The notes beneath the pieces are model-generated. The model made no database searches and had not been told where the DNA came from. It was given only the letters and a program-made list of their open reading frames with translations. This document shows positions 1-8,048 of a stretch of DNA of 36,427 nucleotides, one piece after another. The stretch comes from Ramlibacter sp. (GTDB taxonomy: Bacteria > Pseudomonadota > Gammaproteobacteria > Burkholderiales > Burkholderiaceae_C). The stretch spans positions 1 to 36,427 of the forward strand of contig JAQZBU010000028.1 of assembly GCA_029237735.1 (NCBI GenBank), written 5' to 3'. The position numbers and the translations under genes were made by a program. Positions within the stretch are counted from its first letter, which is position 1; each line of letters starts with the position of its first letter.

Positions 1-1084
1 TGGGTGGCTGCAGCCGCAGGCCCGGCCGCTCGCCGCCGAGTGTCAGGGGCAACAGCGGCACCGTCGCCGCGCGGCCATCGGGCAATGTCAGCGGTGCCAA
101 GCCGCCGGTCTGCTTCAGGTGTTCGTCGTCGAAGAGCTCCTCGGGCTTGGTGATGGGCGCGAACGGCAGGCCGTGCTTCTCGAAAACGGCCGCCAGTTCG
201 GCGCCGCTGTGGCTTGCCAGGCGCGAGCGAAGGATCGGCAGCATCCACTCGCGGGCATTCACGCGGTCGTTGTTGGTCTTCAGCCGCGGGTCGACGTACA
301 GGTCGGCAAAGCCGAAAGCATCGCAGAACAGCTTCCACTGCGTGTCGCTCACCGCCGCCAGGAAGATCTGCTCGCCGTCCTTCACCGTGAACACGTCGTA
401 CACCGCCCAGGCCGAGATACGCCCCGGCATGGGCGCGGCAGGCTTGCCGGTGACGGCGAACTGCATCATGTGCTGGGCCACGAGGAACACGTTGTTCTCG
501 AACAGCGCGCTCTGCACTTCCTGGCCCTGGCTCGTTTGCGCGCGCTGCATCAGCGCGGCCATCGCGCCGATCGCGCCGAACATGCCGCCCATGATGTCGT
601 TGACGCTGGTGCCCGCGCGCAGCGGGTCGCCGGGCCGGCCCGTCATGTAGGCCAGGCCGCCCATCATCTGAACCACTTCATCGAGCGCGGTGCGATGGTC
701 GTATGGGCCGGGCAGGAAGCCCTTGTGGCTGACGTAGATCAGCCGCTCGTCGAGCTTGCGCAGTGCCACGTAATCCAGGCCGAGCTTGGCCATGGTGCCG
801 GGCTTGAAGTTTTCGCTGACGATGTCGGCGGTGGCGACGAGCTTAAGCACGGCCTCGACCCCTTCGGCTTGCCGCAGGTCCAACGCGATGCTCTTCTTGT
901 TGCGGTTGAAAAGCGGGAAGAAGCCCGCGCCCGAGCCGAGCAGGTGGCGTGTGTTGTCACCCGCGATCGGCTCGACCTTGATCACTTCGGCCCCCAGGTC
1001 CGCCAGCACCATCCCGCAGGTGGGGCCCATGACCATGTGGGTGAATTCGACGACGCGGATGCCTGCGAGTGGCAGTGTGTTCAT
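1..1084 (-). CDS. CaiB/BaiF family (class III) CoA-transferase, 3' end outside window
   Basis: The reverse strand reads from an ATG at 1084 for 361 codons without a stop and leaves the window at base 1, so the C-terminus (perhaps 30-40 residues) is missing. The N-terminus has the family's opening (LAGIRVVEFTHMVMGP, then LADLGAEVIKVEP), the NRNKKSIALDL block near residue 61, and the likely catalytic aspartate D163 in SVNDIMGGMFGAIGA. Class III transferases move CoA between acyl-CoA and a free carboxylic acid without a covalent CoA adduct on a glutamate. The gene is followed on the same strand by nothing in the window; upstream lie a palindrome cluster and a broken Bug receptor, a common pairing with such transferases in Burkholderiales. 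The substrate cannot be read from sequence. Confidence 0.9.
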   Translation of the reverse strand, partial: MNTLPLAGIRVVEFTHMVMGPTCGMVLADLGAEVIKVEPIAGDNTRHLLGSGAGFFPLFNRNKKSIALDLRQAEGVEAVLKLVATADIVSENFKPGTMAKLGLDYVALRKLDERLIYVSHKGFLPGPYDHRTALDEVVQMMGGLAYMTGRPGDPLRAGTSVNDIMGGMFGAIGAMAALMQRAQTSQGQEVQSALFENNVFLVAQHMMQFAVTGKPAAPMPGRISAWAVYDVFTVKDGEQIFLAAVSDTQWKLFCDAFGFADLYVDPRLKTNNDRVNAREWMLPILRSRLASHSGAELAAVFEKHGLPFAPITKPEELFDDEHLKQTGGLAPLTLPDGRAATVPLLPLTLGGERPGLRLQPP

Positions 1085-1095
1085 GCACCAATTCT

Positions 1096-1252
1096 GTCAT
1101 TGCGGGCTTGACCCGCGCTTGTCATGCCGGGCTTGACCCGGCATCCACTTCACTTGTCATGCCGGACTTGATCCGGCATCCATGCTGCCGCGCCACGATG
1201 GATTGCGGGTCAAGCCCGCAATGACAAGCGATTTCAAGCCCGCAATGACAAG
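1096..1252. repeat. Cluster of small palindromes (REP-like)
   Basis: At least four related hairpins with a CTTGA or TCAAG loop lie in a row: GCGGG/CCCGC at 1102-1116, ATGCCGGG/CCCGGCAT at 1124-1144, ATGCCGGA/TCCGGCAT at 1159-1179, and GCGGG/CCCGC at 1205-1219. A further half copy lies at about 1233-1252. The first and fourth units, with their flanking GTCATT/AATGAC, are inverted copies of each other, so the cluster could also fold as one long hairpin. It sits between two leftward genes. Such REP-like units are usually intergenic and may act in transcript ending or RNA stability; the role here is inference. Confidence 0.8.
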
Positions 1253-1254
1253 GA

Positions 1255-2087
1255 TCACTCTGCCTTGAAGCCCGACGCCTTGATCGGCGTCTCCCATTTC
1301 TTCAGGTGCTCCGCCTGCGTGACCGCAAGCTGCGGCCCCGGCGCGTGGTTGGGCACCAGGCCAAAACCATAGATGCGCTCCTGGATTTCCGGCGCCTTCA
1401 GCGCGTCGGCCACCGCGCGGTCGATGCGCGCGACCAGGTCCGCCGGCATGCCGGGCGGGCCGTACAGGCCGAAGAACGCGTCGGCCGTGCTGTTGATGCC
1501 GGTTTCTTTCAGCGTCGGCACATCCGGCAGCGCACGGTTGCGCGCCTCGCCCGTCACCGCGAGGATGCGCACCTTGCCGGCCTTGTGGTGCTCGATCGTC
1601 TCTGACGCCGTGTCCACCATCAGCGGAATCTGTCCGCCGATCAAGTCTTGCGCGGCGGGCGCCCCACCCTTGTACGGGACGTGCGTCAGCGGCACACCGG
1701 CTGCCTGGCTGAGAAGCAAACCCGCGAAATGAAGGTGACGATGCGCGAAATCGGCGTGAAATCCCTGATCGGGTCGTACGGCAGGTTGTTGTACAGCCAC
1801 GGCGCGATCACCATCGCCCCGCTGGGCGAGAGCACCAGGTTCTGCCCATCGGGCGCCATGCGCTTGAGCTCACCCAGGATGAGCCGCCCCGCGGCACCCG
1901 GTTTGTTGTCCACCACGACGTTCTGGCCGAGCGACGCCTTCATCTTTTCGGCGAGCACGCGGGCGATCGTGTCGGCCGAGCCGCCGGGCGGAAAGCCTAT
2001 CCAGATCTTCATCGTGCGCTCCTGCGCCAACACGGCGGGAGCGGTAAGCGTGGCGGCGGCGAGGGCGGTGAATTGGCGGCGTTGCAT
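1255..2087 (-). pseudogene. Bug/TctC-type tricarboxylate-binding receptor, broken by internal deletion
   Basis: The start at 2087 has a good ribosome site (AAGGAGA) and a signal peptide (MQRRQFTALAAATLTAPAVLAQ), followed by the Bug signature IGFPPGGSADTIARVLAEK. The frame runs well to FTPISRIVTF (about 1735) and then fails. The next frame resumes at once with HFAGLLLSQAAGVPLTHVPYKGG and continues to the family C-terminus at 1255. Compared with the intact paralogue at 29785-30765, about 40 residues between these points are absent, so an out-of-frame deletion near 1727-1735 removed the middle of the periplasmic domain. The family binds organic acids for tripartite transporters or signalling. 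A sequencing error alone cannot explain the missing residues. Confidence 0.88.
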
Positions 2088-2112
2088 GGCGTCTCCTTGA
2101 TGAACCGGTTAA

Positions 2113-2125
2113 ATTTACTGGTAAG
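2113..2125. promoter_or_regulatory. Putative TetR-type operator, third site
   Basis: The core TTACTGGTAA (2115-2124) is a TTAC-NN-GTAA inverted repeat. Read on the reverse strand, CTTACCAGTAAAT matches CTTACCTGTAAAT of the operator at 11812-11829 at all but one base. It lies between the divergent Bug pseudogene and the amidohydrolase gene, where a repressor could control both. The match is seen directly; binding by the TetR protein encoded at 11054-11812 is inferred. Confidence 0.55.
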
Positions 2126-2196
2126 CATGCCAACTCGTCATCAGGGCGGACCCGAGCAGCGCCGAAAAAGTACCCACAACAAAGGAGCCCCACCCC

Positions 2197-3177
2197 ATGA
2201 CCGTCATCGACGTCCACACCCACATGTTCACCACTAAGTGGCTGGAGCTGCTGAAACAGGAAGGCGGCCAGTACAACATCCAGACCCGGCCGGACGGCCA
2301 GAAGGAAATCTTCCGCGGCAACACGCCCGTGGTGCTGCCGCAGAAGGGCCACTTCGACTGGGATTTGCGCATCGAGCACATGAACAAGGCCGGCATCGAC
2401 ATCTCGGTGTGCTCGCTCACCTGCCCCAACGTGTACTGGGGCGGGGAAGACGTGAGCGTGCGCGCCGCGCGCGAAGCCAACGACAACTTCGCCGAGGCGC
2501 AAGCGCGCTTCCCCGACCGCATCCGCTGGTTCACCTCATTGCCGTGGGAGTATCCCCAGCGCGCCATCGAGGAGCTGGAGCGCAGCTGCGCCAAGGGTGC
2601 GGCGGGCGTGATGGTGCTGGCCAACGTGGCGGGCAAGAGCCTCACAGACCCGATGTTCGCGCCCATCTGGGCCGAGATCGACAAGCGCGCGCTGCCGGTG
2701 CTGGTGCACCCCACCGACCCGCCGGGCGTGGACTACATGGACATGACCAAGTTCGATTTGAGCTGGAGCGTCGGCTTCATGTTCGACACCACGCTGGCCA
2801 TCACGCGCATGATTTTCGAGGGCTTCTTCGACCAGTACCCGAACATCAAGGTGATCGCCTCGCACGGCGGCGGCACCCTGCCCTATTTGGTGGGTCGGTT
2901 CGAGAAGGGGGATGAGGTGGAGATCCCACAGCGCCGGCAGATGAAGCGCAAGCCCACCGACTACCTGCGGCATATCTATTACGACAGCATCACGTACGAC
3001 GTGCGGTCATTGAAGTATCTGATCTCGATCGTCGGTGAGGACCACGTGATGCTGGGCACCGACTGGCCGCATTGGGTGCACGACACGAAGGGGGCGTTTG
3101 CGAATACGGCGCAGTTGCCCGAGGGGCAGATGAGTAAGGTGCGGGCGGAGAATGCGGTGAGGGTGTTCGGGTTTTGA
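2197..3177 (+). CDS. Amidohydrolase family 2 (ACMSD-like) hydrolase/decarboxylase
   Basis: This 326-residue protein has the layout of the ACMSD/gamma-resorcylate decarboxylase branch of the amidohydrolases. It has HxH near the start (H7, H9), a third metal histidine in VLVHPTDPPG (H171), H223 in ASHGGGTLPY, and the catalytic aspartate D289 in LGTDWPHW. The length is normal for the branch. Members are cytoplasmic zinc enzymes that decarboxylate or hydrolyse aromatic or unsaturated carboxylic acids. The ATG at 2197 has GGAG about nine bases upstream. The gene is divergent from a Bug receptor pseudogene and shares its promoter region, which carries the operator-like palindrome at 2113-2125. The exact substrate is unknown. 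Confidence 0.88.
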   Translation: MTVIDVHTHMFTTKWLELLKQEGGQYNIQTRPDGQKEIFRGNTPVVLPQKGHFDWDLRIEHMNKAGIDISVCSLTCPNVYWGGEDVSVRAAREANDNFAEAQARFPDRIRWFTSLPWEYPQRAIEELERSCAKGAAGVMVLANVAGKSLTDPMFAPIWAEIDKRALPVLVHPTDPPGVDYMDMTKFDLSWSVGFMFDTTLAITRMIFEGFFDQYPNIKVIASHGGGTLPYLVGRFEKGDEVEIPQRRQMKRKPTDYLRHIYYDSITYDVRSLKYLISIVGEDHVMLGTDWPHWVHDTKGAFANTAQLPEGQMSKVRAENAVRVFGF

Positions 3178-3196
3178 ATATGCAGGGCACGCCCGA

Positions 3197-3676
3197 TCAG
3201 CGATGCTTCAAATTGATGACGAAGCTCTCCTTGACTTCCTCCATCACCACGTAGCTGTTCGACTGCGCAGGCACGGGGATTCTCTTGAGCATCGAGCCAA
3301 GCAGGTGCCGGTATTCGGTCATGCCCGTCAGCCGCACCTTGACCAGGTAGTCGAAGCTGCCTGAGACGAGGTGGCACTCGAGCACTTCGGGCATGTGCTC
3401 CAGCTCGTCGCTGACCTTCTTGAAGATCTGCTCGGATTTCTCTGCGAGCGTGATCTCGACGAACACCAGCAAGGCTTTGCCCGCCGCAGCCGGGTTGATG
3501 CGCGCGTGGTACCCGGTGATCACGCCCAGCCGCTCCAGCCGCTTCACGCGCTGTGAACACGGCGAGGTGGAGAGCCCGATCCTGTCGCCCAGTTCGGTCA
3601 TCGTCAGGCGCCCCTGCCGCTGGAGGAGATCGACGATCCGCAGGTCGATCGCATCGAGTTCTGATGTTTGCTGCAT
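3197..3676 (-). CDS. Lrp/AsnC family transcriptional regulator
   Basis: The 159-residue product has an N-terminal helix-turn-helix (about residues 25-48, with [18 protein letters not shown]) and a C-terminal RAM/AsnC ligand-binding domain ending [11 protein letters not shown] chose the ATG at 3676 ([18 protein letters not shown]) because family members begin about ten residues before the DxxDxxIL motif; the longer reading frame upstream uses a non-ATG codon. It is divergent from the dadA-type gene, the classic arrangement in which an Lrp-like protein senses an amino acid and controls its catabolic dehydrogenase. The palindrome at 3740-3754 is a candidate binding site. Confidence 0.92.
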   Translation of the reverse strand: MQQTSELDAIDLRIVDLLQRQGRLTMTELGDRIGLSTSPCSQRVKRLERLGVITGYHARINPAAAGKALLVFVEITLAEKSEQIFKKVSDELEHMPEVLECHLVSGSFDYLVKVRLTGMTEYRHLLGSMLKRIPVPAQSNSYVVMEEVKESFVINLKHR

Positions 3677-3725
3677 TGCCGGTACTTTTCGTGAGGTCAA
3701 CAGCAGCAATTCTCGCGGAACCCCT

Positions 3726-3754
3726 CAATTACTCAATTACAGCAACAGTTGCTG
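3726..3754. promoter_or_regulatory. Candidate Lrp-type operator between regulator and dadA
   Basis: The intergenic region holds a tandem CAATTAC-T-CAATTAC (3726-3740) running into a perfect palindrome CAGCAAC-A-GTTGCTG (3740-3754). It lies about 50 bases before the dadA start and about 65 before the regulator start. Position and symmetry suggest the binding site of the adjacent Lrp/AsnC protein; this is inference. Confidence 0.45.
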
Positions 3755-3804
3755 CGCTTCCTGCGTACAGTGTCACCAATCGCTTGAATGATAGGGGAAA
3801 CGCT

Positions 3805-5112
3805 GTGAAAGTCATTGTCCTGGGTGCCGGCGTCATTGGCGTGACGACCGCCTACTACCTCGCGCGATCGGGGGCGCAGGTCACTGTCATCGACCGGAAC
3901 CAAGGGGCGGCACTGGACGCCAGCTTCGCCAATGCGGGACAGGTCTCGCCTGGCTACTCGACGCCGTGGGGTGCACCGGGCATTCCACTGAAGGCCCTCA
4001 AGTGGATGTTCCAGCGCCATGCGCCGTTGTCGCTTCGCCCCGACGGATCTCTCTTCCAGCTGCAGTGGCTTGCCGCCATGCTGAAGAATTGCTCGCCGGC
4101 TCGGTACGCGCAGAACAAGGAGCGCATGTTGCGACTTTCCAGCTACAGCCGCTCTTGCCTCCAGCAGCTTCGCGGCGAGGCGGGCATCCAGTACGAAGCG
4201 CGCACCGCGGGAACGCTCCAGCTGTTCCGCTCGCACAAGCAGCTCGAACAAGCCGAGCGCGACATCCGCGTCTTGCGCGAATGCGGCATCGCTTTCGAGC
4301 TGCTGGACGCAGCAGGTGTCAGCCGGGTAGAGCCGGCGCTGGCGCACGCCCGGGCAGACATCGCGGGAGGGCTCCGCTTGCCTGCGGACGAGACGGGGGA
4401 CTGCTACCAGTTCACGACGGCGCTGGCAAAGCTGGCCGAGGGCCTCGGTGTCCAGTTCCGCTTCGGCGCCTCTGCGGCTTCGTTCACGTTCGACGGGTCG
4501 GACCGCATCACGGGTGTGCAGCTTGATACGGCGGATCGCGAGGTGGTGAAGGCGGATCGCTACGTGCTCGCGCTGGGAAGCTATTCCCGCGCCCTGCTCG
4601 CCGGCACCGGCATCGACGTCCCTGTCTACCCCGTGAAGGGCTACTCGCTCACCATCCCGATCGTCGATGAGAGCCTGGCGCCGGTGTCGACTGTGCTGGA
4701 TGAGACGTACAAGATCGCGCTGACGCGGTTCGACCGGCGCATCCGGGTGGGCGGCATGGCAGAACTGGGGGGCTTCGACCAAACGCTGCGTCCGCGCCGC
4801 CGCGCGACGCTCGAGATGGTCACACGGCAGTTGTTCCCGGGTGGCGATCTCGCAGCAGCCGAATTCTGGACGGGTCTGCGCCCGATGACACCCGACAGCA
4901 CGCCCATCGTGGGCCGTACACCGCACCGGAACCTCTTCCTGAACACCGGCCACGGCACGCTGGGCTGGACGATGGCCTGCGGCTCCGGCCGCTTGCTGGC
5001 GGACATCGTCACCGGCCGGTCGCCGGAGATCTCCACCGAAGGCCTTGCCGTGGACCGGTACGGTCGCGCGGGCCGGGTTGCAGATCCTGATCGCGCGGGG
5101 CAGTTTGCGTGA
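3805..5112 (+). CDS. dadA: D-amino acid dehydrogenase, small subunit (DadA-type)
   Basis: The product (435 residues, close to E. coli DadA at 432) is an FAD-dependent oxidoreductase of the DAO family. It opens with the nucleotide-binding [20 protein letters not shown] and carries the DadA blocks [21 protein letters not shown] and [18 protein letters not shown], and the C-terminal [16 protein letters not shown]. It oxidises D-amino acids such as D-alanine to 2-oxo acids and passes electrons to the respiratory chain at the inner membrane. The start is a GTG at 3805 with AGGGGA about six bases before it; upstream in-frame codons show no family similarity and would cross the regulatory region. 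Control by the divergent Lrp-type regulator is likely. Confidence 0.93.
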   Translation: MKVIVLGAGVIGVTTAYYLARSGAQVTVIDRNQGAALDASFANAGQVSPGYSTPWGAPGIPLKALKWMFQRHAPLSLRPDGSLFQLQWLAAMLKNCSPARYAQNKERMLRLSSYSRSCLQQLRGEAGIQYEARTAGTLQLFRSHKQLEQAERDIRVLRECGIAFELLDAAGVSRVEPALAHARADIAGGLRLPADETGDCYQFTTALAKLAEGLGVQFRFGASAASFTFDGSDRITGVQLDTADREVVKADRYVLALGSYSRALLAGTGIDVPVYPVKGYSLTIPIVDESLAPVSTVLDETYKIALTRFDRRIRVGGMAELGGFDQTLRPRRRATLEMVTRQLFPGGDLAAAEFWTGLRPMTPDSTPIVGRTPHRNLFLNTGHGTLGWTMACGSGRLLADIVTGRSPEISTEGLAVDRYGRAGRVADPDRAGQFA

Positions 5113-5180
5113 CGGGCCGAGCGCGAGACATGTTTGGGTTTTAACAGTTAAGTGTTGCTCGCGCGGGCTAGAATCAATCG

Positions 5181-5400
5181 CCCACGAAAAAGGTGGGTCG
5201 GGTTTGACGACCTGCATAGCAAGCAAGTGGCTCTCAAAAAAAAGGCCACTTGTACCGACAGGGACAGTGGCCTTTGCCATTTGAGCCGCGCTTTTTGGCG
5301 GCCTGGATGGGAGGCTCGCAAGAGCCTGCCGGTTTTGCGCTTGCTTGCACCGGTTCGTCAACCTGTTCGGGCCGCCGCCATTCATCAGGATGCGCGGCGG
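5181..5400 (+). ncRNA. Candidate structured leader RNA (possibly of the radC motif class)
   Basis: No convincing gene fills this stretch, yet it carries a series of perfect helices: CCCAC/GTGGG (5181-5185 with 5193-5197), an overlapping GGTCG/CGACC (5196-5200 with 5208-5212), a long-range GCAAGCAAG/CTTGCTTGC (5219-5227 with 5340-5348), AAAGGCCACT/AGTGGCCTTT (5241-5250 with 5266-5275), GCCGC/GCGGC (5285-5289 with 5298-5302), AGGCTC-GCAA-GAGCCT with a GNRA loop (5312-5327), and CCGCCGC/GCGGCGG (5372-5378 with 5394-5400). The long-range helix encloses three hairpins, as in a multi-branch junction. A ribosome site and small ORF follow at 5432. From memory it recalls leaders of the radC RNA type upstream of mobile-element genes; that label is unverified. 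Confidence 0.5.
5236..5275 (-). terminator. Rho-independent terminator-like hairpin on the reverse strand
   Basis: On the reverse strand a ten-base perfect stem (5266-5275 with 5241-5250) is followed directly by a run of U (eight A on the forward strand, 5236-5243). This is a textbook intrinsic terminator, but no supported reverse-strand gene lies to its right until 6286. The same stem is also part of the structured RNA proposed on the forward strand, so the U-run could be coincidental. Confidence 0.4.
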
Positions 5401-5431
5401 TTCTATCCAAGAGATAGCTCAGGGAACGACG

Positions 5432-5647
5432 ATGGACACGCAACGCGCCGATGATGTGCGAGCTCAAACGGTCTCGCCACATAAACTCAATCAAATGATC
5501 GAAATGGCCGTGCGGCTCGACCACGCGTTCGCGCTCGTGGACGAGGCGCTCGCGCAGGACCCGAAGGCGCAGGAGTTGAGGGCTGCGCTGGATCGGGTGC
5601 CGGTGAGGGGATTGTGTAGGTTGGTTAGTGTTGCGAGGGGGACGTAG
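5432..5647 (+). CDS. Small hypothetical protein (71 aa)
   Basis: The ORF starts at an ATG with AGGGA about seven bases upstream and encodes a soluble, mostly helical-looking peptide (MDTQRADDVRAQTVSPHKL at the start, then an acidic, leucine- and alanine-rich middle). I do not recognise a family. It lies directly behind the candidate structured RNA, which would be its 5' leader, and ahead of the VF530 gene on the same strand. No signal peptide or membrane segment is visible. It may be a mobile-element cargo gene or a chance ORF; the ribosome site and position favour a real gene. Confidence 0.5.
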   Translation: MDTQRADDVRAQTVSPHKLNQMIEMAVRLDHAFALVDEALAQDPKAQELRAALDRVPVRGLCRLVSVARGT

Positions 5648-5705
5648 GCGTCATCTTTCCGTTTCAGGCCACGCAACACTTCGACGACGTCGGGCGGGCA
5701 GAATC

Positions 5706-5991
5706 CACCCATGCAAGACGCCCCGTCCCATCCTGCGCACCCCCGCGACCCGCTGCACGGCCTGACGCTTGAGGCCATCGTTCGAGCCCTGGAACGGCAT
5801 TACGGGTGGGCCGAACTGGCGGTACGAATCCCGGTCCGGTGCTTCACGCACGATCCAAGCGTCAACTCAAGCCTAAAGTTCCTTCGCAAAACACCCTGGG
5901 CGCGTGGGAAGGTGGAAGCGCTCTACCTATTTATGCTGCGCGAACAGAAGCGGGGCAACGGTGGTTGAGCGCCGCTGAGGAGGTCAGCTTC
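5706..5991 (+). repeat. Direct repeat, left copy (VF530 gene plus tail)
   Basis: This stretch is nearly identical to 16042-16327. The match begins at CACCC just before the ATG, covers the whole gene and continues about 25 bases past the stop. Differences are scattered single bases, many silent. Sequence on both sides differs between the copies, so the unit that was copied is only the gene and its short flanks. Confidence 0.85.
5711..5968 (+). CDS. VF530/DUF2132 family DNA-binding protein, copy 1
   Basis: The 85-residue product carries the full VF530 core: DPLHGLTLEAIVRALERHYGW, then RCFTHDPSVNSSLKFLRKTPWAR and VEALYLFML. Family members are small helical proteins (the Vibrio fischeri protein VF530 has a solved structure) thought to bind DNA; the biological role is not established. 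The gene is alone on its transcript as far as can be seen and has a near-identical second copy at 16047-16304. The two proteins differ at only a few positions, for example P/H at residue 8 and G/E in WARGKVE versus WAREKVE. Confidence 0.9.
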   Translation: MQDAPSHPAHPRDPLHGLTLEAIVRALERHYGWAELAVRIPVRCFTHDPSVNSSLKFLRKTPWARGKVEALYLFMLREQKRGNGG

Positions 5992-6285
5992 TGGCCGAAA
6001 GCGGACATCGGCCTGCCCCTCGACCCACCTGCGGGCGGTCAATCCGCTTGTGGATTTAGTCCTGTCCATCGTGTCCTTGTGTTCCACGCTGTCCTCGTGG
6101 CACCCCCACCCCGTCCCTCCTCGTGACAGGTGCCGTGACAGGTGGCGTGACAAGCCCTGTGGATGCAGTGGCCCGCTTGACCGGGAGCCGCAAAAACTTT
6201 GCGATGCCGGAGGCTGTGTCCGCCAAGGCAATAGGCAATTTCGTGGGGCATCATGGCGGGAAGTCACATCGCCTGATCCCGGCAG
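5969..6285. other. Gene-free stretch with short tandem repeat
   Basis: About 317 bases separate the VF530 stop from the end of the leftward ABC operon. Apart from a dispersed-repeat copy (CCGAAAGCGGACATC at 5995-6009), the visible structure is a 12-base tandem repeat, CGTGACAGGTGC / CGTGACAGGTGG / CGTGACAAGCCC, at 6122-6157. Short ORFs here overlap on both strands and show no family similarity. I see no clear terminator for the ABC operon. Confidence 0.6.
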
Positions 6286-7137
6286 TCAGCCCCGCACGGC
6301 GCCGGCGGTCAGGCCGGCCACGAAGTGCTTCTGCATGAAAAAGAACAGCAGCAGCGGCGGGAGCGCAGCAAACAGTGCGCCGGCGGAAATCAGGTTCCAC
6401 GCGGTCAGCCATTCCCCCTTCAAGCCAGCAAGCCCAAGCGTCAAGGGCTTTGCCGCATCGCTTTGCACCAGCGCCAGCGCCCAGAAGTAGTCGTTCCACA
6501 CGAAGGTGAACACGAGAACGGCAAGGCCAGCGAGCGCCGGCCGAATGAGCGGCACGACGATCTTGCGAAGTATCTGGAATTCAGAGGCACCTTCCAGCCG
6601 CGCGGCTTCGAACAGCTCCTCCGGCAACGACGCGATGAAGTTGCGCAGGAACAGAGTGGCGAAGCCGGTCTGGAACGCGGTATGGAACAGCACCAATGCC
6701 CACACGCTGTTGTACATGCCCAGGGTTACGGCCAAATCACGCACCGGGATCATCAGGATCTGGTAAGGCAGGAAATTGCCCGCGATGAACATCGCGAACA
6801 ACAGTGTGCGGCCGGGGAACTGGTATTTGGCCAACGCGACCGCTGCCAACGTGCTGAGCACCAGCACGCCGGCCACGGTGGTCACCGTGACGATCACGCT
6901 ATTAACGAAAAAACCCATCATCGGCGAGGTCGCGAACACTTCGCGGAAGTTGTCCACGAAGGCAATCTTGCTGGGCCAGCCCCAGTAGTTTCCGGCCAGC
7001 AGGTCGGCCTGAGGCCGGCCGGCGGTGAGGAAGATGGCGATCAGCGGCGCCATCCACAGCAGCATCGAGGCATACAGTGCAATGCGGTAAGTCAGGCGCG
7101 AGGCTGGCGGGCTGTCGGCGATCTGGGTCGGGTACAT
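6286..7137 (-). CDS. Carbohydrate-type ABC transporter permease (MalG family)
   Basis: The 283-residue inner-membrane protein has about six hydrophobic segments and the MalG-type EAA loop (EAARLEGASEFQILRKIVVPLIRPALAG), which docks on the ATPase. The ATG at 7137 shares its A with the TGA stop of the upstream permease (TGATG), showing translational coupling; the TTG one codon earlier is less likely. With the second permease it would form the membrane channel for the solute delivered by the binding protein encoded upstream. It is the last gene of the leftward four-gene operon. Substrate is unknown. Confidence 0.93.
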   Translation of the reverse strand: MYPTQIADSPPASRLTYRIALYASMLLWMAPLIAIFLTAGRPQADLLAGNYWGWPSKIAFVDNFREVFATSPMMGFFVNSVIVTVTTVAGVLVLSTLAAVALAKYQFPGRTLLFAMFIAGNFLPYQILMIPVRDLAVTLGMYNSVWALVLFHTAFQTGFATLFLRNFIASLPEELFEAARLEGASEFQILRKIVVPLIRPALAGLAVLVFTFVWNDYFWALALVQSDAAKPLTLGLAGLKGEWLTAWNLISAGALFAALPPLLLFFFMQKHFVAGLTAGAVRG

Positions 7138-8021
7138 CAACGGCCTTTCTTTTCTTCGCGTAGGGTGTGCCGCAGGAACCAGCCGATGTAGAAGCTCATG
7201 ATGACGAAAAGCACGGTGGCGATGGCGGCGCCATAGCCCGCGCGGTAGCTAAAGATCGTCGCGTCGTACATCTGGTAGGCCAGCACGGTGGAGCGGCCGT
7301 AGGGGCCGCCTTGCGTCATCACAGAGATCATGTCGAAATTGCGCAGCGACATGATCACCGTGATGATCGACGCGACGAAAGTGACCGAGCGAAGCTGTGG
7401 GAGCACGATGTAGCGAAAGAGCCGCCAGCCCGAAGCACCATCGAGCCGGCCCGCCGCGACCAGTTCGTGGTCGACCTGCGAAAGCCCCGCCAGGAACAGA
7501 ACGAGGCAGAACGCCACCTGCGCCCACAAGGCCGCGACGATGATGCCGAATGTCACCCAGTGCTCGTTAGACAGGACTGCAACGGGCGCCAGGCCCAGCG
7601 CCTTGAACACCATTGCCAGCAGGCCAAAGGTCGGGTCGTAGAACCACGCGAACACCACCCCGATGATGACGTGAGCCAGCACCAGCGGGATGAAGAAGAC
7701 CGCCTTGACGATGCGCATCTCCGCAAGCTTCTGATTGAGGAAGATTGCAAGCGCCAGGCCGATCACCGGCGCCAGAAGGAACAGCGCGAGCCAGATCACG
7801 TTGTTCTTCAGCGAGACCATAAACTGCGGATCGCTGAACAGCTCGATGTAGTTGCCGAGCCCCACCCACGTCTTGGGCCCGGTGCCGTCCCAGTCGAAGA
7901 AGCTGATCCAGATGCTCTGGACGGCAGAGACGGCAATCACCGTGCCGAACAACAACACCGGCAGGAACAGCAGCAGCGCAGGCGTCAGCCAGGACTGGTG
8001 CCTGGACCACAGTTGCTTCAT
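7137..8021 (-). CDS. Carbohydrate-type ABC transporter permease (MalF/UgpA family)
   Basis: The 294-residue membrane protein begins with a transmembrane segment (LTPALLLFLPVLLFGTVIAV) and has the MalF-type EAA loop near the C-terminus (AAGRLDGASGWRLFRYIVLPQLR). It pairs with the MalG-type permease encoded immediately downstream. The ATG at 8021 has an AGAAGAAG purine stretch upstream, and the gene follows the binding-protein gene by 27 bases. The set belongs to the CUT1 class of importers, which carry sugars, glycerol phosphates and related polyols; in Burkholderiales such systems are sometimes found with aromatic or cyclic acid genes. Confidence 0.93.
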   Translation of the reverse strand: MKQLWSRHQSWLTPALLLFLPVLLFGTVIAVSAVQSIWISFFDWDGTGPKTWVGLGNYIELFSDPQFMVSLKNNVIWLALFLLAPVIGLALAIFLNQKLAEMRIVKAVFFIPLVLAHVIIGVVFAWFYDPTFGLLAMVFKALGLAPVAVLSNEHWVTFGIIVAALWAQVAFCLVLFLAGLSQVDHELVAAGRLDGASGWRLFRYIVLPQLRSVTFVASIITVIMSLRNFDMISVMTQGGPYGRSTVLAYQMYDATIFSYRAGYGAAIATVLFVIMSFYIGWFLRHTLREEKKGR

Positions 8022-8048
8022 CGGCTTCTTCTATTGGTGACGATGCGA

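Noticed and set aside
119..1111. Forward open frame opposite the CaiB gene
   Set aside because: The reverse strand has an unbroken CaiB protein over the same bases; the forward frame is its shadow.
3733..5385. Long reverse-strand open frame (550 codons) opposite dadA
   Set aside because: It is the antisense of a clear DadA protein, rich in Arg, Ala and His as expected of GC-rich shadow frames, and has no recognisable motif.
5152..5454. A forward 100-codon frame through the structured RNA region
   Set aside because: It crosses all predicted helices, has no ribosome site of note and no recognisable domain. Conservation at RNA level explains the region better, though I cannot rule a peptide out.
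6122..6157. 12-base tandem repeat as a CRISPR or iteron array
   Set aside because: Only three imperfect units with no spacers and no replication gene nearby.
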